A stretch of DNA of 64,000 nucleotides from JBPRGG01 sp051418075 (GTDB lineage Bacteria > Bacteroidota > Bacteroidia > Cytophagales > Cyclobacteriaceae). The position numbers and the translations under genes are program-made. Location of the stretch: contig JBPRGG010000052.1 of the NCBI GenBank assembly GCA_051418075.1, positions 1 through 64,000 on the forward strand, in the 5' to 3' direction. The notes beneath the pieces are model-generated. The model ran no database searches. It was not told the origin of the DNA and saw nothing but the letters and a program-made list of their open reading frames with translations. Shown in pieces: positions 26,916 to 36,264 of the stretch (positions are counted from its first letter, which is position 1; every line of letters begins with the position of its first letter).

Positions 26916-27767
26916 ATGAAACAATTAAAAAAGATTCTTATTCCAGTAGATTTTACCGAAAGGTCAGTCAATGCTTTAAAGCATGCAATTGAATTAAGCC
27001 ACCAATTACCTTCAGAGCTTTATTTGTTGCATGTTTATCATCGAAAAATTATAAGGCTTCCACGTAAAATGGAGGGAAGTAAATTAAACCTTAGGAATTT
27101 ACAGGCTTATTCTCTAAAGAAAGCAGGTCATCAGATAGATCAAAAATTCAGCGAATTAATAAATGGAGTTCCTGAATTAAATAAAAAATCATTTCAAATC
27201 CGGAAAGTTCTGGGAAATACAGAAAATGAAATTTTAACATTCGCTGAAAACAATAAAATAGATTTGATAATTATGGGTACTAAGTCTATTTATGGATTAG
27301 AAGAGGTTTGGGGTAAGGTGACTGCTCAAATTGTCGACAAAGCATCATGTCCGGTGCTGGTGATTCCAGAAAATTCAACCAAATTAGAACTGAATAAAAT
27401 TGCTTTGGCCTGTGATTATAAAAAAATGGATTTAAATTCACTTCATTTTCTGAAGGAGTTGGCCCAGGCATGTGAAGCTGAGTTGGAAGTAATTAATATC
27501 AGTCCGGGAGGGAAAAAAACGGAAAAGGAAATAAAAAACGCTTTATATCTGAATGATTATGTAAAACCGGTAAATCGAAGGTTTAAGCATGCTGAAGGAG
27601 AAAATGTGGAAGAGGAACTGGTAAATTATGTGGGCTCTAATAATATAGGTCTGTTAGCCCTGGTAAGAAAACAGCGATCGCTTATCGGAAAGTTTTTCCA
27701 TCAAAGTTTGACCAAAAAGATGGTAAAACATGCGTCAATGCCATTGTTGACATTTCGGACAGGTTAA
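26916..27767 (+). CDS. Universal stress protein with two Usp domains (copy 1)
   Basis: Tandem UspA-fold protein (283 residues) with Usp domains at about 1-150 and 155-283. The first domain shows ILIPVDFTERSVNALKHA at its start and IMGTKSIYGLEEVWGKVTAQ then SCPVLVIP at its end, the region that holds the nucleotide-binding loop. The second domain is more diverged and lacks a clear loop. It is a close paralogue of the gene at 28207. It has its own downstream terminator. Such proteins help cells through starvation or stress, by means that are poorly defined. Confidence 0.88.
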   Translation: MKQLKKILIPVDFTERSVNALKHAIELSHQLPSELYLLHVYHRKIIRLPRKMEGSKLNLRNLQAYSLKKAGHQIDQKFSELINGVPELNKKSFQIRKVLGNTENEILTFAENNKIDLIIMGTKSIYGLEEVWGKVTAQIVDKASCPVLVIPENSTKLELNKIALACDYKKMDLNSLHFLKELAQACEAELEVINISPGGKKTEKEIKNALYLNDYVKPVNRRFKHAEGENVEEELVNYVGSNNIGLLALVRKQRSLIGKFFHQSLTKKMVKHASMPLLTFRTG

Positions 27768-27773
27768 TCCATA

Positions 27774-27834
27774 AAAACAGGTTGATTTAAAGAGGTTAAA
27801 TGCTTATTAAGCCTTTTTATTCAACCTGTTTTTT
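27774..27834 (+). terminator. Long-stem terminator after usp copy 1
   Basis: Perfect 12-base arms AAAACAGGTTGA (27774-27785) and TCAACCTGTTTT (27821-27832) enclose a smaller GCTT/AAGC hairpin, and the right arm ends in a T-run. The same arm sequence recurs after usp copy 2. Confidence 0.75.
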
Positions 27835-28206
27835 AACTTATAAACAAGATTTTCTGTCTGAATTGGAATTCTGATTTAAAATAATTTAATCCTGCCTGAA
27901 ATCTTTTCCTTGCAGATGATCTCTATATAATTCAGATGAATTCCCTGCCGGCTATATTATGATGTTCAAATACATCTTTTATGATAATGTATTGGCTCTA
28001 AATTCAATTGAGATTGTAATTGCTGCTGCTATACCCGCTATTTTTTAAAAATATCTTAAAAAATAATAGTATATGAAGCTAAAATTTCGTATATTATAAC
28101 AAAATACCTTTTGTATGATATTAACAATTAGTTATTTATTCAGGGCTGGCCCTTAAAAAATTATTGAGGGCCGTCCAATTATGTTTTACCTCAAAATCCA
28201 ATAGCC
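27835..28206. other. Intergenic leader of usp copy 2 with a GC-rich hairpin
   Basis: 372 AT-rich bases between the two usp genes. The notable element is a GC-rich hairpin at 28144-28176 built on GGCCCT (28148-28153) and AGGGCC (28167-28172), extended by two G-C pairs after a mismatch. It lies 30 bases upstream of the start and lacks a T-run, so it is more likely a 5' untranslated structure than a terminator. Confidence 0.4.
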
Positions 28207-29061
28207 ATGAAAGAAATGAAAAGAATTCTGGTTCCTGTCGATTTTACTGGAAGGTCCATCAATGCGTTGAAGCATGCCATTGAAATTGTGGAAAAATTAC
28301 CCTCCCAATTATTCCTGCTACATGTTTATCATCGTCGTGTATTTCGACTCCACCCCAGCCTGGAGGGAGAGATTTTTAACATGAGAGACCTGCAGGCATA
28401 CTCCCTTAAAAGAATGGGAAGAAAAGTAGAACATAAATTCAAAAAACTGATCAGGCAGGCACCTCAGTTGACCGAGATGACATACAGCACCAGAAAAGTA
28501 CTGGGAAATACTGAAAACGAAATTTTAAGTTTTGCTAAAAATAACCAGGTTGATTTAATAGTGATGGGCTCTCAACCAGTTTATGGACTGGATGAATTGT
28601 GGGGTAATACTACCTCTCATGTGGTAGAATCGGCTAACTGTCCGGTGTTGGTAATTCCTGAAAATTCAGAAAAGCTGGTTCTTCAAAAAATTGCTCTGGC
28701 CTGCGATTATAAAAAAATGAACCTGTGTATTTTGGACTTTCTGAAAGAACTGGCTGAAGTTTGTGAGGCAGAACTGGATATCATCAATGTGAGTCCATCC
28801 GGATTCAGGAAAAGTGAAAAAGAAATTATGCAAGCTTTAGGATTAAACGATTATATAAAGAATGTTAAGCATAAGTTTAAGTATTTTGATGAAGAGGATG
28901 TTGAAGAAGGTTTGGTAAAATATGTTAAATCAAATCGTGTAGGCATTCTGGCTATGGTCACAAAACATCGATCTTTCTGGGGCAAAATTTTTCATGAGAG
29001 CCTTACTCAAAAGATGGCCCTGCATGCCCGGGTGCCTTTATTGACCTTGCATTCCAATTAA
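28207..29061 (+). CDS. Universal stress protein with two Usp domains (copy 2)
   Basis: Paralogue of the gene at 26916, with the same length (284) and alignable end to end without large gaps; shared blocks include RKVLGNTENEIL, CPVLVIPENS and KIALACDYKKM. Domain one keeps VMGSQPVYGLDELWGN. The two genes clearly arose by tandem duplication but have diverged substantially, so the duplication is not recent. Separate leaders and terminators suggest that each is regulated on its own. Confidence 0.88.
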   Translation: MKEMKRILVPVDFTGRSINALKHAIEIVEKLPSQLFLLHVYHRRVFRLHPSLEGEIFNMRDLQAYSLKRMGRKVEHKFKKLIRQAPQLTEMTYSTRKVLGNTENEILSFAKNNQVDLIVMGSQPVYGLDELWGNTTSHVVESANCPVLVIPENSEKLVLQKIALACDYKKMNLCILDFLKELAEVCEAELDIINVSPSGFRKSEKEIMQALGLNDYIKNVKHKFKYFDEEDVEEGLVKYVKSNRVGILAMVTKHRSFWGKIFHESLTQKMALHARVPLLTLHSN

Positions 29062-29068
29062 AAATATG

Positions 29069-29149
29069 GGTTGGTTTCTATTAATTTTTTTAGCTAAATT
29101 CAAACTTTTTATTACTTCATCAGGTCTTTAATAGAAATCAACCTGTTTT
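29069..29149 (+). terminator. Long inverted repeat after usp copy 2
   Basis: Arms GGTTGGTTTCTATTAA (29069-29084) and TTAATAGAAATCAACC (29128-29143) pair over 16 positions with one G-T wobble, and the right arm runs into TGTTTTA. The loop is 43 bases. It lies just before the cupin start at 29153 and may be a terminator or a leader structure. Confidence 0.5.
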
Positions 29150-29152
29150 ATC

Positions 29153-29518
29153 ATGATCAAGTTTATTCAAAATCCATCCATAGTAAAAGCTGCAGGTAAT
29201 AAGCCCAAAGCTATTGAGGAATACTTCGGCCGGATAAATAGTCAATCCGGTCAGGTCAGTATCGCCCGCATGGTAAGCCCGGCTGGCTGGAAAGAACCCG
29301 GTCAAACTCCGGAATTTGACGAATATACTGTAGTATTGAAAGGCAGACTCAATGTAGAGACCAAACAACAAACTTATGAACTGGAAGCAGGACAAGCCAT
29401 ATTAGTTGGAAAAGGAGAATGGGTAAAATACAGCACTCCCAGCCAGGAAGGAGCGGAATATGTTGCTGTTTGTCTACCAGCATTTTCTCCTGATACAGTA
29501 AATCGGGAAGAAGACTAA
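29153..29518 (+). CDS. Small cupin-domain protein
   Basis: A 121-residue single cupin barrel. Motif 1 is seen around PGQTPEFDEYTVVLKGRLNV and motif 2 around LEAGQAILVGKGEWVKYSTP. The usual metal histidines are mostly replaced (Glu and Asp at motif 1, Lys/Tyr at motif 2), so it may bind a small molecule without metal. It resembles EutQ-like or ureidoglycolate-type cupins only in general shape. It overlaps the convergent PII-like gene by four bases. Confidence 0.75.
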   Translation: MIKFIQNPSIVKAAGNKPKAIEEYFGRINSQSGQVSIARMVSPAGWKEPGQTPEFDEYTVVLKGRLNVETKQQTYELEAGQAILVGKGEWVKYSTPSQEGAEYVAVCLPAFSPDTVNREED

Positions 29519-29808
29519 TGTAACAGCCAATGCGCATCTGTGATCAGGCAGATGCCCCCTACTTTTTTGAGAAAAAGACGTAAAGGGTCTTTTATGAGGG
29601 AAAAATCACTTTCTGAGCAGGCTATCAAAAAATAAACATTCTTAAAACTTTCGGTTAGCCCGTCACCATCCTGCCAACCCCGGTTTCCCTTACCTTTTAC
29701 ATCTTCAATCAAGGTATACTTGTCGATATCATGTTTTCGAAACAAATCTACCAAATGCTTTTTTTCGTAGGCATTTACCACGATTTCAATTTTTTTGATT
29801 GGTTCCAT
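29515..29808 (-). CDS. sbtB: PII-like regulator of the bicarbonate transporter (SbtB-like)
   Basis: A 97-residue ferredoxin-fold PII-like protein: IKKIEIVVNAYEKKHLVDLFRKHD at the start, a T-loop region (KGKGNRGWQDGDGLTESFKN) and VYFLIACSE as the third strand. Its start codon overlaps the stop of the SbtA-like transporter gene by one base (TAATG), so the two are translationally coupled. In cyanobacteria SbtB binds adenine nucleotides and inhibits SbtA, and the same pairing is inferred here. The C-terminal CxxxxxC redox loop of some cyanobacterial SbtB proteins is absent. Confidence 0.8.
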   Translation of the reverse strand: MEPIKKIEIVVNAYEKKHLVDLFRKHDIDKYTLIEDVKGKGNRGWQDGDGLTESFKNVYFLIACSESDFSLIKDPLRLFLKKVGGICLITDAHWLLH

Positions 29809-30773
29809 TAAGTAAACAATAGGTTAATTAGATAATAATATAACGGAATTCCTATAATTATATTAAATGGAAAAGTAAGGGCCAGAGACATTGGTATATA
29901 AATTCCCGGATTAGCCTCAGGAACAGCCATCCGTAACGCAGCCGGGACGGCAATATAGGAAGCGCTGGCCGCCAGAACCATAATCAACAGGGTATTTCCT
30001 GGAGAAAGACCAATCCAATAGGCTAATAAAAGAGCTATTGAGGCATTGATTAAAGGAGATAATAGAGCAAAAAGGAAAGCAAACCAGCCACTTTGTCTCA
30101 AACCTTGCAGCCTTTTGCCAGCCAAAAGTCCCATATCCAACAGGAAAAAAGTAAGAATACCTTTAAATAAATCCTGACTAAAAGGCTCAATGGCAGCCAT
30201 CTGCTGATCAGGTACAGCCACCCCTATAATTAATGCGCCCAGAATGAGAACTACGGAACCATTGGTGAAAGCTTCCCTAATTACTACACTGATTGATTCC
30301 TGCCCGTTTCCCTGGCTGTATAATCGGATTAACAGTACGCCCAGTACAATGGCAGGTGACTCCATTAAGGCCATAGAAGCTACCATGAATCCACCAAATT
30401 TCACCTGTGAAGCTTGCAAAAAGGAAATAGCGGTGACAAAAGTCACGGCTGAAATTGAACCATAGGTTGCTGCAATGGCTCCGGCGTTATAAATATCAAA
30501 CCGTTTTTTTAGAATATAAAAGCTATATACCGGTACCAATACCGACAAGAAAAGGGCTAATCCCAGGGCCGAAAATACTTCAGGGGTAAATCCACTATGC
30601 TGAAGTTCTGCCCCTCCTTTTAATCCAATACTAAATAACAGGTATAGTGACAGAAACTTGGAAATGGTAGGCGGGATTTCCAGGTCTGATTTGATCCAGC
30701 GGGCCAACAAACCTAAAAAAAAGAACAAAATGGGAGGAGATAACAGGTTGTCGAGTATGATTGATCCATTCAT
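29808..30773 (-). CDS. sbtA: SbtA-family sodium/bicarbonate symporter-like protein
   Basis: Membrane protein of 321 residues with about ten helices, DUF897/SbtA family, expected to import bicarbonate with sodium. The start at 30773 gives MNGSIILDNLLSPPILFFFLG, the usual SbtA opening; an ATG 19 codons upstream adds a non-conserved stretch. Repeat-related segments are present: GAIAATYGSISAVTFVTA and MALMESPAIVLGVLL in the first half, LAASASYIAVPAALR and SLALTFPFNIIIGIPLYY in the second. With the SbtB-like gene it forms a two-gene operon. In a heterotroph it may supply bicarbonate for carboxylation reactions. Confidence 0.88.
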   Translation of the reverse strand: MNGSIILDNLLSPPILFFFLGLLARWIKSDLEIPPTISKFLSLYLLFSIGLKGGAELQHSGFTPEVFSALGLALFLSVLVPVYSFYILKKRFDIYNAGAIAATYGSISAVTFVTAISFLQASQVKFGGFMVASMALMESPAIVLGVLLIRLYSQGNGQESISVVIREAFTNGSVVLILGALIIGVAVPDQQMAAIEPFSQDLFKGILTFFLLDMGLLAGKRLQGLRQSGWFAFLFALLSPLINASIALLLAYWIGLSPGNTLLIMVLAASASYIAVPAALRMAVPEANPGIYIPMSLALTFPFNIIIGIPLYYYLINLLFT

Positions 30774-30985
30774 TGGCTGCAAATATATAATATTTTTCTG
30801 CTGATGTGGAAAGGGGAAAATACAATACAACCGAAGGTAATCATGAGCAGCACGTATTTTATTTATGAATTTGTCATTTTATCAAAGCTTTTTGATAGGA
30901 AAAATGAATAAATCTAAAACTACAGTCCATATATTTGATCCTCTTATAAATATTCAGGAATCTAATAAATCAATGAAAAAGCAAT

Positions 30986-32149
30986 ATGGATCAGAGAAAA
31001 AACATAACCCGAAGAGATTTTATTAAGACCACCAGTGCTATAGCTGGTACAATGGCGGTAACCGGTTACAGTGGATTGACTCAGGCGGCTGTTCAGCCCA
31101 AAAATAAATTACCTCGCTGGAAGGGCTTTAATCTACTTGATTTTTTCTCCCCCGGACCAATTAACCCGGAAAGGAGTACACCGGAAGAATATTTTAAATG
31201 GATGGCTGATTGGGGATTTGACTTTGTGCGGATACCCATGGCTTATCCTTCTTATGTTCGGTTTGACCGTTCGGAAAATATTACACCCCGCCGCATAAGA
31301 AAAATAGACAGGAAGGCAGTAGATACCATAGAAAACCTGGTGTATTTAGCTAACAAACACCACCTCCACGTCAGTTTAAACCTGCATCGGGCTCCCGGAT
31401 ATTGTGTAAATGCCGGTTTTTATGAGCCTTATAACCTTTGGCTGGACCAGGAGGCTTTGGATGATTTCTGTTACCATTGGAAGTTCTGGTCCAAAAGGTT
31501 CAAAAATATGTCAGCCGATAAGCTCAGCTTTGACCTGTTGAATGAACCCAGCATGCGGGAGGATATGAATGATCAGCATTCCAAAAGAAGCACTGTGCCG
31601 GGGCATATCTACCGGAAGATGGCAGAGCAGGCAGCTCAGGCCATAAGGCAGGTCAATCCGGATCGGATGATTATAGCTGATGGAAATAATGTTGGTAGGG
31701 ATGTCATTCCTGAAATTACGGATCTGGATATGGGTCAGAGTTGCCGGGGATATAACCCAGGGATCATTTCCCATTACAAAGCCCCCTGGGTGTTCAAGGA
31801 TACTGATAATTTACCGACACCGAAATGGCCGGGTCAGGTAGGTGACCAATATCTGAGCCGGGCTATGCTGGAAGAAATGTATCAGCCCTGGATTGAACTG
31901 GTAAAACAGGGAGTTGGTGTTCACTGTGGCGAATGTGGCTGCTGGAATAAAACTCCCCATGATGTATTTCTGGCCTGGTTTGATGATGTATTGGATATAC
32001 TTTCCTCCAATGGAATTGGTTATGCATTGTGGGAATTCAAAGGGAGCTTTGGCATCCTGGATTCCGGCCGTACTGATATAGAATATGAGGACTGGTACGG
32101 TCATAAGCTGGACCGAAAACTGCTGAATCTACTGATGAAGTATGCCTGA
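30986..32149 (+). CDS. Glycoside hydrolase family 5-like enzyme, Tat-exported
   Basis: Secreted (beta/alpha)8 hydrolase of 387 residues. The N-terminus TRRDFIKTTSAIAG is a Tat signal. GH5 landmarks are in order: FDFVRIPMAYP, NLHRAPGY (His134), acid/base Glu187 in LLNEPS, and nucleophile Glu316 in HCGECGCW. ALWEFKGSFGILDSG closes the domain. GH5 covers cellulases, mannanases and others, so the substrate is open. It is convergent with two DUF1680 lipoprotein genes and probably acts on the same polysaccharide. No SusC/SusD pair is adjacent. Confidence 0.88.
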   Translation: MDQRKNITRRDFIKTTSAIAGTMAVTGYSGLTQAAVQPKNKLPRWKGFNLLDFFSPGPINPERSTPEEYFKWMADWGFDFVRIPMAYPSYVRFDRSENITPRRIRKIDRKAVDTIENLVYLANKHHLHVSLNLHRAPGYCVNAGFYEPYNLWLDQEALDDFCYHWKFWSKRFKNMSADKLSFDLLNEPSMREDMNDQHSKRSTVPGHIYRKMAEQAAQAIRQVNPDRMIIADGNNVGRDVIPEITDLDMGQSCRGYNPGIISHYKAPWVFKDTDNLPTPKWPGQVGDQYLSRAMLEEMYQPWIELVKQGVGVHCGECGCWNKTPHDVFLAWFDDVLDILSSNGIGYALWEFKGSFGILDSGRTDIEYEDWYGHKLDRKLLNLLMKYA

Positions 32150-32172
32150 TCCGGACCATTCGTTCGTAGCGC

Positions 32173-34287
32173 CTATTCCACTACAGGAAACTCAGTAATA
32201 CGTAAAGTGGTGCAGCCATAAGGGATCAAGGTGATATCACGGGCAGGTTGGTCAGCCAAATGTTTCTGGGGTCGGCTATGGGGCAATGGACCAGGCATGC
32301 CATTGTAAATGCCCCATTCCGGAATCAATTTGGCCTTCGTAATCAACTTTACCGGGGCATTTTCCTGATTCCAGGGATATTTACCAGCCTGATCATTTAT
32401 TTCTGTTGAGAAGAATAAATCAGGCTGGTCTATTGCTTGCTGGAGTAAGCCATAATTCCAGTCAGAGGCAGGAAAAATTTCGTAATAATCCCTATATTTA
32501 TCCTCATTTTGTACATATTGCCAGGTTTCTTCGATCTGGAGGGCATATACCAAAGGGCCTCGTGCTACCACCACAGCATTTTCATGCCAGCGACTTAATT
32601 GAGTTTCCATGGGTAAAGTTAAGGCGACCTGATCTCCTTTTTTCCAGATTCTGTCAATGCTAATGATTTGATTACCAGCTGGTTCTTGCCATAATTCTCC
32701 ATTTATTTCTATTCGTCCCTGGTTGCACCAGCCCGGGATCCGGAGTTGAAAGGGAAAACTAACCGCTGACTGACAATGAATGGAAAACTTTATCTGTTCT
32801 TCAAAAGGGTAATTGGTCGTTTCTTTTATCTCAATTTCCTGACCATTAGCAACTTTTAACCTCACCTGAGATGGTGCATACTGCAAGGCAGCTACTCCTC
32901 CTTTCGGACTGGCATACCAAAGGTTTTGGGTAAATTTTGGCCACCCCTGATGCATGTTACAGGTACAGCAGGGATAGCCGGTCAAAAGGCCGAAGCAGTA
33001 ATCCGTGCCAAAATGATTGTCTTCTTCATAGGAATTTCTTCGTTGCCGGGTGATCATGACCTGGTTGGCGCTTTGAAAATATTGCCGCAGGGTAAAATCA
33101 TCATTAGCCTGGGCCGGTAAGGCATTGTAGGTAATTTTTTCCAGCTGATCCATCATTTCCACATCACCCAGGATAGGGATCATACTTTCCAGGGAATACA
33201 TCAGCTCAACTACCGAACAGAATTCCACCCCCTGGGTGGGGTCGGTGCCGTGTAAAGGTTCATCTCCGCCATACATGCCCTGGGGCTGTCCGTGGTAGAT
33301 CTGAATATCCTTTAAAGCCTGTTTTACGGCTTTTTCATATTTTTCCTGAGGATCATGTTGATAATAGATCACCGGCTCTTTGACACCCTGGGCAAAGTTT
33401 ACACAATGGAATGCCTGTAATTGGTTAAGGGAAAGTTTCTTTATCAGGGATTGATCAAAAGGGTATCTGTTTCCGGTATTATTGGGATAGACATGTGACA
33501 GATCGGCTGAATTGGGAAAAGCGTTTTGCAGAAAAACCTGATGATAAGGAAATGTTTGATGATGGATCAACTCTGCCAATTCCAGTAAATAAGGTTCACC
33601 CGTGATATTGTAAAGCCAATAAACCACCATCAAATTGTCTCCTCCCCTCCGGTTGGCCCAGAAAGACCAGTGGTCCAAAGGGGTTTGAGGCAGTTTTTCT
33701 AACTGATACCTGAAATATTTATCCATTAATTGAATTACCCGCTGATCTCCAGTGGCTTCATAATACTGTTTGTACACTTTTAGCATCACCATTTTGGGCC
33801 ACCAGTCCCGGCGTCGGTCTTTTTGCAAGCCAGGTTCAGGAGGAGGAGGATTTTCAAATGGAGTTGGCCCGAAATATCCGTCCTTCGCTTGATTTTGCAG
33901 GCTCCACTCGATCCAGGGTTGCACTTTTTGCTTCAGACTATCATCATTCAAAATATAGGCCAGGGGTAGAAGGCCATCAATCCAATATGGGCCTCTTTCC
34001 CAGCCATCTCCATCGCCGCCTAACCAGCCATTTCTGGCTCCCACTACCATACTGTATTTTTGATCCAGGTTACCGGTTAATCCATCCCGCATGATCTCCA
34101 ATTGTTGTAATAGCCATCCTTCCGGTTTGATATGACCCAAAGGCAGGATGAGGTAGCTTTTGCTCACTAAAGGCGGTTTGTTATTGGTGTAATGTTCCAT
34201 GGCTGGCTGATCAATATTTTTCCGGGATTCACAATTGCCCAATATCATAATCAATAAAAGGATAAAGGAAACAGGTTGTTTGTACAT
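32173..34287 (-). CDS. DUF1680/GH127-type glycoside hydrolase lipoprotein (704 residues)
   Basis: Predicted surface or periplasmic lipoprotein (signal ending ILGNC, lipid Cys19) with an (alpha/alpha)6 catalytic domain of the beta-L-arabinofuranosidase superfamily. The zinc/nucleophile set known from HypBA1 can be read: EFC near residues 354-356 and CC in YPCCTCN near 441-442. A beta-sandwich C-terminal region follows (PLVYALQIEE). It is clearly diverged from the next gene, so it may belong to a different GH family of the same clan such as GH146. Spaced 21 bases after its neighbour, it should be in one operon. Confidence 0.82.
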   Translation of the reverse strand: MYKQPVSFILLLIMILGNCESRKNIDQPAMEHYTNNKPPLVSKSYLILPLGHIKPEGWLLQQLEIMRDGLTGNLDQKYSMVVGARNGWLGGDGDGWERGPYWIDGLLPLAYILNDDSLKQKVQPWIEWSLQNQAKDGYFGPTPFENPPPPEPGLQKDRRRDWWPKMVMLKVYKQYYEATGDQRVIQLMDKYFRYQLEKLPQTPLDHWSFWANRRGGDNLMVVYWLYNITGEPYLLELAELIHHQTFPYHQVFLQNAFPNSADLSHVYPNNTGNRYPFDQSLIKKLSLNQLQAFHCVNFAQGVKEPVIYYQHDPQEKYEKAVKQALKDIQIYHGQPQGMYGGDEPLHGTDPTQGVEFCSVVELMYSLESMIPILGDVEMMDQLEKITYNALPAQANDDFTLRQYFQSANQVMITRQRRNSYEEDNHFGTDYCFGLLTGYPCCTCNMHQGWPKFTQNLWYASPKGGVAALQYAPSQVRLKVANGQEIEIKETTNYPFEEQIKFSIHCQSAVSFPFQLRIPGWCNQGRIEINGELWQEPAGNQIISIDRIWKKGDQVALTLPMETQLSRWHENAVVVARGPLVYALQIEETWQYVQNEDKYRDYYEIFPASDWNYGLLQQAIDQPDLFFSTEINDQAGKYPWNQENAPVKLITKAKLIPEWGIYNGMPGPLPHSRPQKHLADQPARDITLIPYGCTTLRITEFPVVE

Positions 34288-34308
34288 GGTTAATAAAGCG
34301 GTTAAATA

Positions 34309-36264
34309 TTAATCAAATCTTTTAATCCATACTTCCATTTTTGAGGGGCCTGCATGAGACCAGGCATAGTATGGGATCAGGTTGATCTGAACCGGGCTCC
34401 AATCATCTTTTATTTTTTCAAAACCTGTACCTTCCAGTACCAAAAAAACACCTGGCTCTTCAGGGTAGTTGGTTTTAAAGCTGGCTGAATCTGGCAGCAT
34501 GATTTCAAAGAAGGCATTTTGATTAACAGCACCTTCCCGGCAATACACCAGGGGACCTCTTTCTATAGCTACACGGTTTCTGTTTTCAGTAACTTTAGAA
34601 TGACTTGTAATCCTGCGAATCGGCATATCAAGATGAATGCTTACCTGATCTCCGGCTTGCCAGTCCCGGGTAAAGGAGACAAAACCCTGATCATGAGCAG
34701 TGATTTCCTGTTCCTGGTTTACCTGTACAATAAAAGAAGCTTGCTGTTCATCCTGATAATCATAGAGATCGGTAGGAACTGGCTGGTTTCGGGCCCAGCC
34801 GGGAATCCTGATATGGAGCGTGAAACTCAATCTGGATTCCGGATCTATTTCCATCATTACATCTCCGGACCAGGGGTAGTCGGTTTTTTGATCGATTATT
34901 ACCTGTTTCCCATTGATTTCAAGCCGGGCCTGGTTTTGTGTGAAAAGATTGACAAATACCTCCTGGTTTTTTTGGGCATAAATGAATCCTGGTAGAGAAG
35001 GCATAAATCTCACCACATTGGTGGGACAGCAGGCGGTGGTAAACCAGGGCTTGCGGGTAGCAGCGCCAAAATTAAAATCATAAACACCATCGGATTTCAA
35101 AGGGTTTACATAGAAAAACTCATCCCCATTGATTGATACACCGGACAAAAACCCATTGTAAAGGATTCTTTCGAATACATCCATATATTTGGCTTCTCCG
35201 GTCAGTAAAAACAACCTGTGTTGCCACAAAGCATTGGCTATGGCAGCACAGGTTTCATTATAGGCCGATTGGTTGGGTAATTCAAAATCATCTCCCAAAG
35301 ATTCTCCCTGCCTCCTGGATCCGATACCGCCGGTAATGTACATTCTTTTAGCTACAATGCTGTTCCAAATGTTGTGCAAGGCCGGTATATAGGTAGTGTC
35401 GCCGCTAAGGGCAGCCACATCAGCCATGGCGGCGTATAAATAACCAGCCCTTACGGCATGTCCCACTGCTTCTTTCTGTTGTCGCACCGGTAAATGATCC
35501 TGGTGGTATTCACCATACAATTCCCGATTATTAGCCTGCCCTCTTTCATCTATAAAAAATTTGGCCAGATCCAGGTATTGCTGATCTCCGGTGACCCGAA
35601 ATAGCTTTACCAGACCCAGCTCAATTTCTTCATGGCCAGGGATATCCCTGATGTCTTCAGGGCCAAACAAACTATCGATTAAGTGGGCATTCTTGAGGGC
35701 AATTTGAAGAAAATGATCTTTTCCGGTAGCCTGATAATGGGCTGCCGCTGCTTCATACATATGTCCTACATTGTAAAGTTCATGGCTGTGCCTAAGGTAA
35801 GACCATCTTTCCTGCCCAGCATCCCGGGAAATTGGACCTACAGTTCTCATGGTGTACAGGTATCCGTCAGGTTCCTGGGCCAGGCCAACCAGTTGGATCA
35901 GGCTGTCTAGGTAGTTATCTAACTGAGGGTCAGGCTTTAATGCTAAAGAATAAGCCGCCCCTTCCATTACTTTAAAGACATCGGAATCGTCATATCGCCT
36001 GCCCTGATGTGGCCCTTTTGACCTTCCCGCGGCCCTGGCAAAATTGTCTATCCTTCCGGTAGTTTCACATTTATCAAAATCAGTGGGCAGGGTGATCTTT
36101 CGATTGGCTTCCAGGCGGGGGTACCAAAAGCCGTTGTTAATATGTACCCGGATAAAAGGCACAGGCTTTATCTGATAATCCTGGTCAATTTTTCCTGCTC
36201 TTTCCGTGCAGGAAAAACCCAGTAAAAGACCAAGAGTAGCAAATTGTAAGCTTGATTTCATCAA
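34309..36264 (-). CDS. GH127-type beta-L-arabinofuranosidase lipoprotein (651 residues)
   Basis: Lipoprotein (lipobox LGFSC) of the DUF1680 family. GRIDNFARAAG, the N-terminal alpha-toroid, and the metal/nucleophile residues Glu and Cys in NETCAAIAN (about 336-338) with CC in TACCPTNVVRF (about 413) match beta-L-arabinofuranosidase HypBA1, in which a zinc-bound cysteine attacks the sugar. GIGSRRQGESLGDDFELPN is also typical. Its length fits the family. It is the first gene of a two-gene operon with the 704-residue relative, and faces the GH5 gene. The set suggests removal of beta-L-arabinofuranose side chains. Confidence 0.88.
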   Translation of the reverse strand: MMKSSLQFATLGLLLGFSCTERAGKIDQDYQIKPVPFIRVHINNGFWYPRLEANRKITLPTDFDKCETTGRIDNFARAAGRSKGPHQGRRYDDSDVFKVMEGAAYSLALKPDPQLDNYLDSLIQLVGLAQEPDGYLYTMRTVGPISRDAGQERWSYLRHSHELYNVGHMYEAAAAHYQATGKDHFLQIALKNAHLIDSLFGPEDIRDIPGHEEIELGLVKLFRVTGDQQYLDLAKFFIDERGQANNRELYGEYHQDHLPVRQQKEAVGHAVRAGYLYAAMADVAALSGDTTYIPALHNIWNSIVAKRMYITGGIGSRRQGESLGDDFELPNQSAYNETCAAIANALWQHRLFLLTGEAKYMDVFERILYNGFLSGVSINGDEFFYVNPLKSDGVYDFNFGAATRKPWFTTACCPTNVVRFMPSLPGFIYAQKNQEVFVNLFTQNQARLEINGKQVIIDQKTDYPWSGDVMMEIDPESRLSFTLHIRIPGWARNQPVPTDLYDYQDEQQASFIVQVNQEQEITAHDQGFVSFTRDWQAGDQVSIHLDMPIRRITSHSKVTENRNRVAIERGPLVYCREGAVNQNAFFEIMLPDSASFKTNYPEEPGVFLVLEGTGFEKIKDDWSPVQINLIPYYAWSHAGPSKMEVWIKRFD

